Positions 1 to 5,111 of a stretch of 11,392 nucleotides of DNA are shown in pieces. The stretch spans positions 1 through 11,392 of the forward strand of contig JAHZFC010000008.1 in assembly GCA_019421525.1 (NCBI GenBank), written 5' to 3'. Position 1 is the stretch's first letter; each line of letters opens with the position of its first letter. The stretch is from Clostridiales bacterium. Lineage in GTDB: Bacteria > Bacillota > Clostridia > Oscillospirales > Oscillospiraceae. The notes below the pieces were generated by a model. That model worked only from the letters and a program-made list of their open reading frames with translations, was not told where the DNA came from and did no database searches. The translations under genes and the position numbers were made by a program.

Positions 1-348
1 GGCACTGCTCCTTACTCGTTTCTTTCACTGTTTTCCACTGCCATTATACACGGCCCCGTCGAGAGGGACAAGGCCGGGAAAGTGCAGTTAAGCCTATCAG
101 ATTTTGCGACGCAAGATTCAAAGATAAGGCTGCGGCCGCGTGAACTGATCGTGAATAGGTGGTCATGACCCCATATTTCAAAAATTGTGCAGTTTGTCTT
201 CGCCTCTTTTCAGAATGAATTGTGGCGGAATTGGGCCAAAAACTATGTCTACAACGAAAATTCAAAACAAATCCGCGAAAGTGAGTTGACTACATTTGAG
301 ACCATATTTGCGCAGAACGTTAAACAAATTATTGTTTGAAAAGTTATG
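1..348. other. Intergenic DNA, no gene recognised
   Basis: No reading frame here looks like a real gene: the short open frames lack a convincing ribosome binding site and have no recognisable motif. The stretch is more AT-rich than the gene-bearing DNA to the right. It holds one copy of the motif TGACCCCATATTT (166-178), a partial copy around 297-309 (GAGACCATATTTG), and a small inverted repeat AAACAA/TTGTTT at 322-337 just downstream of the tRNA terminator. It could be the downstream flank of a gene outside the window. Confidence 0.5.
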
Positions 349-384
349 AAAACCGCCTCAAAACTGACGTTTTGAGGCGGTTTT
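349..384 (-). terminator. Intrinsic terminator of the tRNA-Pro gene
   Basis: A 16-bp perfect stem (349-364 pairing with 369-384, core CCGCCTCAAAA) closes a 4-nt loop. Read on the minus strand it begins directly after the encoded CCA of tRNA-Pro and ends in TTTT, so it fits a Rho-independent terminator for the tRNA transcript. The A/T-rich ends on both sides would also allow some termination in the other direction. Confidence 0.8.
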
Positions 385-460
385 TGGTCCGAGTGGGGAG
401 ACTCGAACTCCCGGCATCTTGCTCCCAAAGCAAGCGCGCTACCAACTGCGCTACACCCGG
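385..460 (-). tRNA. tRNA-Pro, anticodon UGG
   Basis: Read on the minus strand, a complete cloverleaf is visible. The acceptor arm is CCGGGTG paired with CACTCGG, with discriminator A. The D-arm contains AGTTGGTAG. The anticodon arm is CTTGC-TTTGGGA-GCAAG, placing TGG (proline) in the loop. The T-arm is GGGAG-TTCGAGT-CTCCC. The body is 73 nt (388-460) and CCA is encoded at 385-387. A terminator follows immediately. No clear -35/-10 pair is visible directly upstream (461 onward), so the promoter may lie further right. The 5' half of this gene is duplicated at 607-643. Confidence 0.95.
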
Positions 461-574
461 TTATGAAATTTTTCAACTGTGGTCAAATATGGGGTCAGCG
501 CCGGTTTCTGACCAGTTCCCGGCGAAGGGTAAAACTCCGTCGGCCTTAGCGTCCCAGAGCTTTCCAGGATTTTA

Positions 575-643
575 GAGAAGTGCGGCTCGAACTCCGGCCT
601 CACGCACCCAAAGCAAGCGCGCTACCAACTGCGCTACACCCGG
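575..643 (-). pseudogene. Decayed tRNA-Pro copy
   Basis: Positions 607-643 repeat 37 bases identically from the intact tRNA-Pro (424-460), covering the 5' acceptor strand, D-arm, 5' anticodon stem and the TGG anticodon. The other half has diverged: the anticodon stem has a mismatch (CTTGC against GCGTG), the T-loop word GTTCGAG survives but its stem does not pair, and the 3' acceptor strand cannot pair with CCGGGTG. No CCA is encoded. The copy is therefore unlikely to make a functional tRNA. It could be the remnant of a tandem duplication, or a chimera of two tRNA genes. Confidence 0.75.
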
Positions 644-644
644 C

Positions 645-872
645 TATCTGATCGGCTGCCCGCAGGGGAGGTACAGGTGTTATCCATGTCTGCAGATCGT
701 GCTGGAGCTGGCCGCTGGTGGGCAGGCTCCTTCTGAGAAGATGCGCCCGGCGGCACAGGAGCTGATCAGCCCGTACCAAATAGATGGGACCATCCCCAAG
801 GAGAAGCGGCTTTTATTATACCTGATTTTCTTGTCCTTTGCAAGAGTTTATAGTATACTGTTCCCTGAGATC
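645..872 (+). pseudogene. Possible coding remnant, unrecognised
   Basis: One frame reads YLIGCPQGRYRCYPC from 645 and continues through a stretch with SPYQIDGTIPKEKRLLLYL, a composition that resembles genuine protein rather than a shadow of GC-rich DNA. There is no start codon with a ribosome binding site, its left edge runs into the tRNA pseudogene, and its right part is overlapped by the trmB promoter (831-859). It may be the C-terminal scrap of a gene lost when the tRNA region was rearranged. I do not recognise the family, and chance is a real alternative. Confidence 0.2.
831..859 (+). promoter_or_regulatory. Sigma-A-like promoter of trmB-GNAT
   Basis: A -35 box TTGTCC (831-836) and a -10 box TATACT (854-859) are separated by exactly 17 bp. 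Transcription would start near 866, about 30 nt before the chosen ATG at 895. This also rules out the in-frame TTG at 838 as the true start, because it lies inside the promoter. Confidence 0.8.
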
Positions 873-894
873 TGTGCAAGGAGAAATGAACGCC

Positions 895-2097
895 ATGCGG
901 ATGAGAAAAAAGAAGAACCTGGACACGCGGATGGAGGCCTGCGCGGCCCTGTGGGTGAAAGACCCCACAGCGCTGCGGGGACACTGGCGGGAGAAAAAGC
1001 CCGACGCCCGGAAGCTTCGTCTGGAGCTGGGCTGCGGCAAGGGGCGCTTCACCGCTGAGACCGCCGCCGCCCACCCAGAGGACTTATATGTGGCCGTGGA
1101 GCGGGTGCCTGATGCCATGGTCATCGCCATGGAGCGGTGCCGGGCCATGGGGCTGACCAACGTGTTTTTCATCGACGGGGACGCGGCGGAGCTGGACCGC
1201 TATTTCGCCCCCGACGAGGTGGACCTTATGTACATCAACTTCTGCGACCCCTGGCCGTCGGTGAAGCACGCCCGCCGCCGCCTGACTTATGAGACGTTTC
1301 TGAGGGGCTACCGGAAGGTGCTCGCCGACGGGGGCCGCATCGAGTTCAAGACCGATAACCACGACCTGTTCGAGTGGTCCCTGTTCCAGTTGCCCAAGGC
1401 GGGCTATGAGCTGTCTGAGGTCACCCGGGACCTTCACGCCAACGGCGTCCAGGGGGTCATGACCGACTATGAGGAGAAGTTCCACGCCCTGGGCACCCCC
1501 ATCAACCGCTGTGTGGGCACCAAGGCGGCGCTGCCCGACGTGCCCGTTTTGGAGGGTCTGGCCCGCCGCCTGCCGGACCACGACATCCGGGTTGTGGAGG
1601 AAGGGGACCTGGATGCGGTGCTGGCCCTGCTCCAGACCGATCCGGACTACTTCGCCCTGGACGGCAAGCAGCCTGACCTCAACAGCCTCCGGGCGGACCT
1701 GACCGCCCTGCCCCCCCGGTGCGCACCGGAGCAGAAGCACTATGTTGCCTTCTGGCGGGACGGGAAGGCGGAGGCGGTGCTGGACTGGGTGGAGGGCTAC
1801 CCCCGGGAGCAGACATTGTGGATCGGCTTCTTCCTGGTGGACCGCTCCCTCCGGGGCCAGGGCCTGGGGAAACGGCTCATATCAGCCCTAGTGGGCGCGG
1901 CCCATGACGGCGGGATGGACAGCATCCGCCTGGCCTGCCTGGAGGGCAACGAGACAGGACACCGCTTCTGGGAGGCCCTGGGCTTCCGGGACCTGCGGAA
2001 GGGGGAGGCCCTCTCCGGCCAGACCAGCCCTGTGTGGGTGATGGAGCGGCTGGCGGTGCCGGACGACAGCCGGAGGGAACCGCAGATGAGAGAATAA
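895..2097 (+). CDS. trmB: TrmB tRNA (guanine46-N7)-methyltransferase fused to GNAT acetyltransferase
   Basis: A 400-residue protein with two domains. Residues 1 to about 215 are a canonical TrmB, which uses S-adenosylmethionine to make m7G46 in tRNA variable loops. Visible motifs are LELGCGKGRF (43-52, SAM binding), NFCDPWP (115-121), RRRLT (127-131), FKTDN (151-155) and TDYEEKF followed by TPI (190-203). Residues about 230-390 form a GNAT domain with the acetyl-CoA loop RGQGLGK (320-326) and a downstream NETGHRFWEALGF segment. TrmB alone is usually 210-240 residues, so the second half is an addition. No stop or frame break separates the halves. The start MRMRKKK matches the family N-terminus and sits 11 nt after AAGGAG (878-883); the ATG at 886 is too close to that site. 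The methyltransferase role is firm. The substrate of the acetyltransferase half cannot be told. Confidence 0.93.
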   Translation: MRMRKKKNLDTRMEACAALWVKDPTALRGHWREKKPDARKLRLELGCGKGRFTAETAAAHPEDLYVAVERVPDAMVIAMERCRAMGLTNVFFIDGDAAELDRYFAPDEVDLMYINFCDPWPSVKHARRRLTYETFLRGYRKVLADGGRIEFKTDNHDLFEWSLFQLPKAGYELSEVTRDLHANGVQGVMTDYEEKFHALGTPINRCVGTKAALPDVPVLEGLARRLPDHDIRVVEEGDLDAVLALLQTDPDYFALDGKQPDLNSLRADLTALPPRCAPEQKHYVAFWRDGKAEAVLDWVEGYPREQTLWIGFFLVDRSLRGQGLGKRLISALVGAAHDGGMDSIRLACLEGNETGHRFWEALGFRDLRKGEALSGQTSPVWVMERLAVPDDSRREPQMRE

Positions 2098-2103
2098 AAT
2101 TTC

Positions 2104-2144
2104 GAGAGCACCTGATACAGACCTTTTCTGAGTCAGGTGCTCTC
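2104..2144 (+). terminator. Long-stem hairpin after trmB-GNAT
   Basis: GAGAGCACCTGA (2104-2115) pairs perfectly with TCAGGTGCTCTC (2133-2144) around a 17-nt loop, starting seven bases after the trmB stop. The T-tract on the plus strand is weak (AACTTATTTG), so termination may be inefficient. Read on the minus strand it is followed by ATTTTATT, but no minus gene ends here. A terminator is the simplest reading; an operator or RNA processing site is possible. Confidence 0.55.
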
Positions 2145-2193
2145 AACTTATTTGCACAAGAGCAAAAAGAGGGGGAGGGCACAGACGCGCCGC

Positions 2194-2222
2194 AGAAATT
2201 TAATGATAAACATTAAATTTCT
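2194..2222. promoter_or_regulatory. 12-bp palindrome upstream of the DUF2975/HTH promoter
   Basis: AGAAATTTAATG (2194-2205) is repeated as its exact reverse complement CATTAAATTTCT (2211-2222) around the loop ATAAA. It ends one base before the -35 box. It contains the word TGATAAAC that recurs in the downstream operator region, so it is a candidate distal operator for the small HTH regulator encoded in the operon. Confidence 0.5.
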
Positions 2223-2223
2223 A

Positions 2224-2252
2224 TTGACAAGAAGATCACAATCGCTTATCAT
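2224..2252 (+). promoter_or_regulatory. Promoter of the DUF2975/HTH operon
   Basis: A perfect -35 box TTGACA (2224-2229) and TATCAT (2247-2252) are separated by 17 bp. The -10 box lies inside a perfect 20-bp palindrome (2246-2265), so a protein bound there would block RNA polymerase. Predicted transcription start is near 2259, giving a leader of about 48 nt. Confidence 0.8.
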
Positions 2253-2289
2253 AAATTTATGATAAACGATAAACTATATATGCTTATCG
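2246..2289. promoter_or_regulatory. Operator palindromes over the -10 region and leader
   Basis: TTATCATAAA (2246-2255) is followed directly by its reverse complement TTTATGATAA (2256-2265), a perfect 20-bp dyad. A second dyad CGATAA (2268-2273) / TTATCG (2284-2289) follows. The words TTATC/GATAA thus recur four times in 44 bp. The arrangement suits cooperative binding of a small HTH repressor, most simply the one encoded at 2921-3145 (inference). Confidence 0.6.
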
Positions 2290-2306
2290 AAAAATGGAGG
2301 TACACT

Positions 2307-2912
2307 ATGAATCAAACCAAGATGATGAAAACATCCGGCGTGATAGACAGAATATTGAACCTTGCGCAGATCATCATGGCCATTGGCGGCGCGGTGGTTA
2401 TCATCGCGATCGTCGCAATGGGTGTTTTTGGGGACAGGATCTTACAAGCTGCAGATGTTTCCCTCTCACTGGGGGAATTGAGCCTCAGTCTCAAAGATCT
2501 ATCCCAAGTGGTCGATATCTCCGCGTTGAAGATCAGTATGATCTTTGACCTTGCCGCCGTGGTAGTCCTGCTTGCGTTTGGCTGGTATGTGATCAGGCTG
2601 TTCCGCAGACTGCTTGGCCCGATGAAAGAGGGGCGGCCCTTTGACAACGGCGCTTCAAACGTCATCCGGCGGTTGGCGTGGGCCGTCCTGATCGGTGGAG
2701 CCGTGAATGAGCTGATCGGCATGATCGCGGTTTTTGTTGAGACAAAGGCCATATTTTTCACGGCCCTTTTCCATACGGAGGCCGTGACAGGTCATACCAT
2801 AGACCATGTGATAGACGTCGGTTTCGTCTTGACAGCACTGGTCCTGTTCCTGCTCTCCTATATTTTCCGCTATGGCGAAGAACTGCAAAAAGAGTCTGAT
2901 GAAACATTGTGA
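2307..2912 (+). CDS. DUF2975 family membrane protein (YoaS-like)
   Basis: A 201-residue integral membrane protein with four predicted helices at about 22-42, 78-98, 122-145 and 169-187. The family signature is visible: GPMKEGRPFDN (104-114) after the second helix and the C-terminal SYIFRYGEELQKESDETL, which is typical of DUF2975. Its biochemical role is unknown. Genes of this family are commonly paired with a tiny YozG-type HTH regulator, as here, where the regulator starts nine bases after this stop. The start at 2307 is preceded by GGAGG (2296-2300) with 6-nt spacing; an upstream in-frame ATG at 2259 has no ribosome site and lies in the operator. The operon is less GC-rich than its neighbours, which suggests separate acquisition. 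Confidence 0.88.
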   Translation: MNQTKMMKTSGVIDRILNLAQIIMAIGGAVVIIAIVAMGVFGDRILQAADVSLSLGELSLSLKDLSQVVDISALKISMIFDLAAVVVLLAFGWYVIRLFRRLLGPMKEGRPFDNGASNVIRRLAWAVLIGGAVNELIGMIAVFVETKAIFFTALFHTEAVTGHTIDHVIDVGFVLTALVLFLLSYIFRYGEELQKESDETL

Positions 2913-2920
2913 GGTGCCAA

Positions 2921-3145
2921 ATGGGGAAGATCATACTTCGCCTTGACAGGGTAATGGCAGATCGGAAAATGAGCCTAAAGGAACTGTCGGAACAGGTCGG
3001 AGTTTCCAATGTAAACCTGTCAAAAATGAAAACTGGTAAGATCAGCGCGATCCGCTTTTCAACGCTGAAAGCGATCTGCGAGGCGCTGGATTGCCAGCCG
3101 GGAGATATCCTGGAATATGACCCTGACAGTGAGGATGACATCTGA
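2921..3145 (+). CDS. Small Cro/C1-type HTH regulator (YozG-like)
   Basis: A 74-residue protein that is almost entirely one helix-turn-helix domain: LKELSEQVGVSNVNLSKMKTGK (19-40) gives the two DNA-contacting helices, and IRFSTLKAICEALDCQPGDILEY (44-66) is the characteristic tail of YozG-type regulators partnered with DUF2975 proteins. I chose ATG 2921, preceded by GAGGTG (2911-2916), over the GTG at 2909, which overlaps the previous stop. The eight-base gap to the DUF2975 gene suggests translational coupling. It probably represses its own operon through the TTATC/GATAA palindromes at 2194-2289. That link is inferred from position only. Confidence 0.88.
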   Translation: MGKIILRLDRVMADRKMSLKELSEQVGVSNVNLSKMKTGKISAIRFSTLKAICEALDCQPGDILEYDPDSEDDI

Positions 3146-3223
3146 TGCTGTCCGGCTGGAAAACTCGATCAGATGGTCTCAGCGCGGTTGGGCCCTGGAC
3201 GGAAAGGCAAGGAGAGATGTAGC

Positions 3224-3679
3224 ATGACACACATATCAAACGAGAGGCTTCGCCCCATGGAGGACAGGGACCGGCAGGCTGTGCTGGCCCTCTCCCGCGC
3301 CTGGGCGGAGGAGGACATCACCTACGGCTACTTCGCCGACGGCGAGGGGGAGCTGGACGGCTGCCGCTGCTGGGTGGCGGAGGCAGACGGCAGCGTGGTG
3401 GGCTATGCCGCCGGACAGATGGAGACTGCCTCCCGGGACAGCAGCATCCAAAGGGCGGGGGACCAGTGGTTCGAGCTGGAGGAGCTGTATGTGGACCGGG
3501 CGCACCGAAGCCGCGGCCTGGGGGGCCGACTGCTGGACTATGTGGAGGGACAGCTGCGGGGCCAGGGCGTCCGGCGGGTCATGCTCACCGGGGCTGATCG
3601 GGACCAGGGAGCGCTGCTGCGCTTCTACCTGCGCCGGGGGATGAAGCTGTACTCGTTTCGGGCCTTTCGAGATCTGTGA
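3224..3679 (+). CDS. GNAT family N-acetyltransferase
   Basis: A 151-residue single-domain protein of the GCN5-related acetyltransferase fold, which moves an acetyl group from acetyl-CoA to an amine. Motif A is clear: LEELYVDRAHRSRGLGGRLLDYVE (85-108), where RSRGLGG is the pyrophosphate loop. FYLRRGMKLYSFRAF (134-148) is the usual end of the fold. The substrate cannot be predicted. The start at 3224 follows AAGGAGA (3209-3215) with 8-nt spacing; in-frame codons further upstream lack such a site. It lies 78 bp after the HTH gene with no terminator between, so read-through transcription is possible, but its high GC matches the chromosomal genes and not the DUF2975 cassette. It is distinct in sequence from the GNAT half of the trmB fusion. 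Confidence 0.88.
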   Translation: MTHISNERLRPMEDRDRQAVLALSRAWAEEDITYGYFADGEGELDGCRCWVAEADGSVVGYAAGQMETASRDSSIQRAGDQWFELEELYVDRAHRSRGLGGRLLDYVEGQLRGQGVRRVMLTGADRDQGALLRFYLRRGMKLYSFRAFRDL

Positions 3680-3743
3680 CCGGGAAGGACTGGAAACTTT
3701 TTGTGAAATCTGTTGAGAAGATATAGTAATCGGCGGGGAAGTG

Positions 3744-3752
3744 TGCTACAAT
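3744..3752 (+). promoter_or_regulatory. Extended -10 promoter of hpf
   Basis: TGCTACAAT is an extended -10 element (TG-N-TACAAT), with transcription expected near 3759. The matching -35 position (3724-3729, TAGTAA) is poor, as is common for extended -10 promoters. The leader to the ATG at 3819 is about 60 nt. Confidence 0.6.
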
Positions 3753-3762
3753 ACTCCTAAGA

Positions 3763-3799
3763 GGGCGGAAGGAGCCGCCCAATGCCCGCTCTCGGGCGG
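3763..3799 (+). promoter_or_regulatory. Mutually exclusive hairpins in the hpf leader
   Basis: GGGCGG (3763-3768) can pair with CCGCCC (3775-3780) around AAGGAG. The same CCGCCC can instead pair with GGGCGG at 3794-3799, and CCCG/CGGG (3785-3788 with 3793-3796) makes a small inner hairpin. The first hairpin would loop out a decoy AAGGAG; the second ends a few bases before the true ribosome site (3804-3810). This could be a translational switch, or simply GC-rich structure. Confidence 0.35.
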
Positions 3800-3818
3800 G
3801 ACGAAAGGAGCTGAACGT

Positions 3819-4364
3819 ATGAAGTTTACGTTTACAGGCAAGAAGGTCAACCTGTCCAACCGCGTCCAGAGCTACGCGGAGAAGAAAGTTGGCAAGTTGG
3901 AGCGCTATTTCAAGACCGAACCGGAGGCCAGTCTGGTGTTCTCCGTGGAAAAAGACCGCAACAAAGTGGAGCTGACCATCCGCTCCGGCAGCATGGTGCT
4001 GCGGGTGGCGGAGAGCACTTCCGACCTGTTCGCGTCCATCGACGCGGCAGTGACCTCCATGGAGCGGCAGCTGCGCAAGCACAAGACCCGCCTGGAAAAG
4101 CGCCTGCGGCAGGATGCCTTTGAGCGCACCGTGCCCGCCGAGGAGGCGTCCACCCTGGTGCCCGACGTGGTGGAGGAGAGCGAGTTCGAGGTGGTGCGCA
4201 CTAAGAAGTTCCCCATCAAGCCCATGACGGTGGACGAGGCCATCCTCCAGATGGATCTGCTGGACCATACCTTCTACGCCTTCAAGGATGAGGACAGCGG
4301 CGCTTTCGCCGTGGTCTACCGCCGGAACAACGGCGGCTACGGCCTCATCGAGGACGAGACATAA
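3819..4364 (+). CDS. hpf: Ribosome hibernation promoting factor, long form
   Basis: A 181-residue long-type HPF. Residues 1 to about 100 are the ribosome-binding domain (MKFTFTGKKVNLSNRVQSYA at the start, then the beta-strand/helix core up to the basic segment KHKTRLEKRL at 88-97). After an acidic linker, residues about 125-181 are the dimerisation domain, with VVRTKKFPIKPMTVDEAI (125-142) and FYAFKDEDSGAFAVVYRRN (152-170). Long HPF pairs two 70S ribosomes into inactive 100S dimers in stationary phase or stress. Length matches the family (about 175-190). ATG 3819 follows AAAGGAG (3804-3810) with 8-nt spacing; the upstream in-frame GTG at 3741 lies in the promoter. It has its own promoter, a structured leader and a strong terminator, so it is monocistronic. 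Confidence 0.95.
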   Translation: MKFTFTGKKVNLSNRVQSYAEKKVGKLERYFKTEPEASLVFSVEKDRNKVELTIRSGSMVLRVAESTSDLFASIDAAVTSMERQLRKHKTRLEKRLRQDAFERTVPAEEASTLVPDVVEESEFEVVRTKKFPIKPMTVDEAILQMDLLDHTFYAFKDEDSGAFAVVYRRNNGGYGLIEDET

Positions 4365-4382
4365 GATCTGACAGGAGAAATA

Positions 4383-4416
4383 CCGCCCCGCCGGGATTAC
4401 CCGGCGGGGCGGTTTT
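4383..4416 (+). terminator. Intrinsic terminator of hpf, possibly bidirectional
   Basis: A 13-bp perfect GC stem (4383-4395 with 4400-4412) closes the loop ATTA and is followed by TTTTCT. It ends the hpf transcript. On the minus strand the stem is followed by TATTTCT, and the cytidylate-kinase-like gene stops at 4434, so it may also end that converging operon. Confidence 0.92.
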
Positions 4417-4433
4417 CTCGGTTTGAGCAGCTG

Positions 4434-5069
4434 TCAGGGATGGTCGGTGGGAGTGCCGGCGAAGGGGTTCTTCGCCACATCCACGATGAACTGGGCGGCC
4501 CGCTCGATGCCCACCACGCTGGTGTTCAGCGCCAGGTCGTAGTTGGTGTAGGAGCCCCAGTCCCGGCCGGTGTAGTGCTTGTAATAGGCCCGGCGGCGCT
4601 TGTCCTTGGTCTCCAGCCGCTTCTCCGGCTCCTGCTCCGACTCGCCGTAGAGCCGGACGATGCGCTCGGCCCGGAAGGGGACGTTGGCGTGGACAAAGAC
4701 CTTCAGGCAGTCCTCCCGGTCCCGGAGGATGTAGTCCGCGCAGCGGCCCACGATGACGCAGGGGCCCTTTTCCGCCAGGTCCAAAATGACCTTGCACTGG
4801 ATGACCCACAGGAAATCGTCGGCGGACAGGCCCTGCATGGGCTGGTGGCGGCCCATCCCGGCAAAGGCGTAGGAGAACAGGTTCTTCCAGGGGGAGGCAT
4901 CCTCTCCCTGCTGCTCCACGAATTTCTCGTCGAAGCCGGTCTCCACGGCCACCTGCTTGACCAGCTCCTTGTCGTAGTAGGGCACATCCAGCAGCTCGGC
5001 CACCCGCTTGCCCACGGTGCGGCCGCCGCTGCCGAATTCCCGGCTGACGGTGATGATCTGCTTGCTCAT
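4434..5069 (-). CDS. Cytidylate kinase-like family protein
   Basis: A 211-residue P-loop protein of the cytidylate-kinase-like family. SREFGSGGRTVGKRVAE (9-25) is the nucleotide-binding loop in the Gx-GG form typical of this family; YYDKELV (31-37) is the next conserved segment; VIVGRCADYIL (105-115) and the basic lid-like region KDKRRRAYYKHYTGRDWG (155-172) follow. True CMP kinase (Cmk) has a different pattern, so this is a paralogue of unknown substrate and gets no gene symbol. It starts at ATG 5069 with AAGGAGGT (5077-5084) upstream. It lies 42 bp downstream of the MATE gene on the same strand with no terminator or promoter evident in the gap, so the two are probably one transcript. Confidence 0.88.
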   Translation of the reverse strand: MSKQIITVSREFGSGGRTVGKRVAELLDVPYYDKELVKQVAVETGFDEKFVEQQGEDASPWKNLFSYAFAGMGRHQPMQGLSADDFLWVIQCKVILDLAEKGPCVIVGRCADYILRDREDCLKVFVHANVPFRAERIVRLYGESEQEPEKRLETKDKRRRAYYKHYTGRDWGSYTNYDLALNTSVVGIERAAQFIVDVAKNPFAGTPTDHP

Positions 5070-5111
5070 AGAAACGACCTCCTTCTGTTTCCTTGGATGA
5101 GGGTGGATGGG

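Larger units (their letters stand above)
166..497. repeat. Inverted 13-bp repeats flanking tRNA-Pro
   Basis: TGACCCCATATTT at 166-178 recurs as its exact reverse complement at 485-497, enclosing 332 bp that include tRNA-Pro and its terminator. Beyond the 13 bp, both ends carry similar but differently ordered subterminal words: AAAAATTG and CAGTTTG on the left, CAGTTG and AAAAATTTC on the right. Ends of the form 5'-TG...CA-3' are seen on some mobile elements. No convincing target-site duplication is visible (GGTGGTCA on the left, GCGCCGGT on the right) and there is no transposase, so a MITE-like element is only an inference. Confidence 0.4.

Noticed and set aside
249..476. 75-codon minus-strand open frame
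   Set aside because: It runs straight through the intact tRNA-Pro and its terminator.
838..894. TTG (838) or ATG (886) as start of trmB-GNAT
   Set aside because: The TTG is within the promoter, and the ATG at 886 is only two bases from AAGGAG; MRMRKKK at 895 is the family N-terminus.
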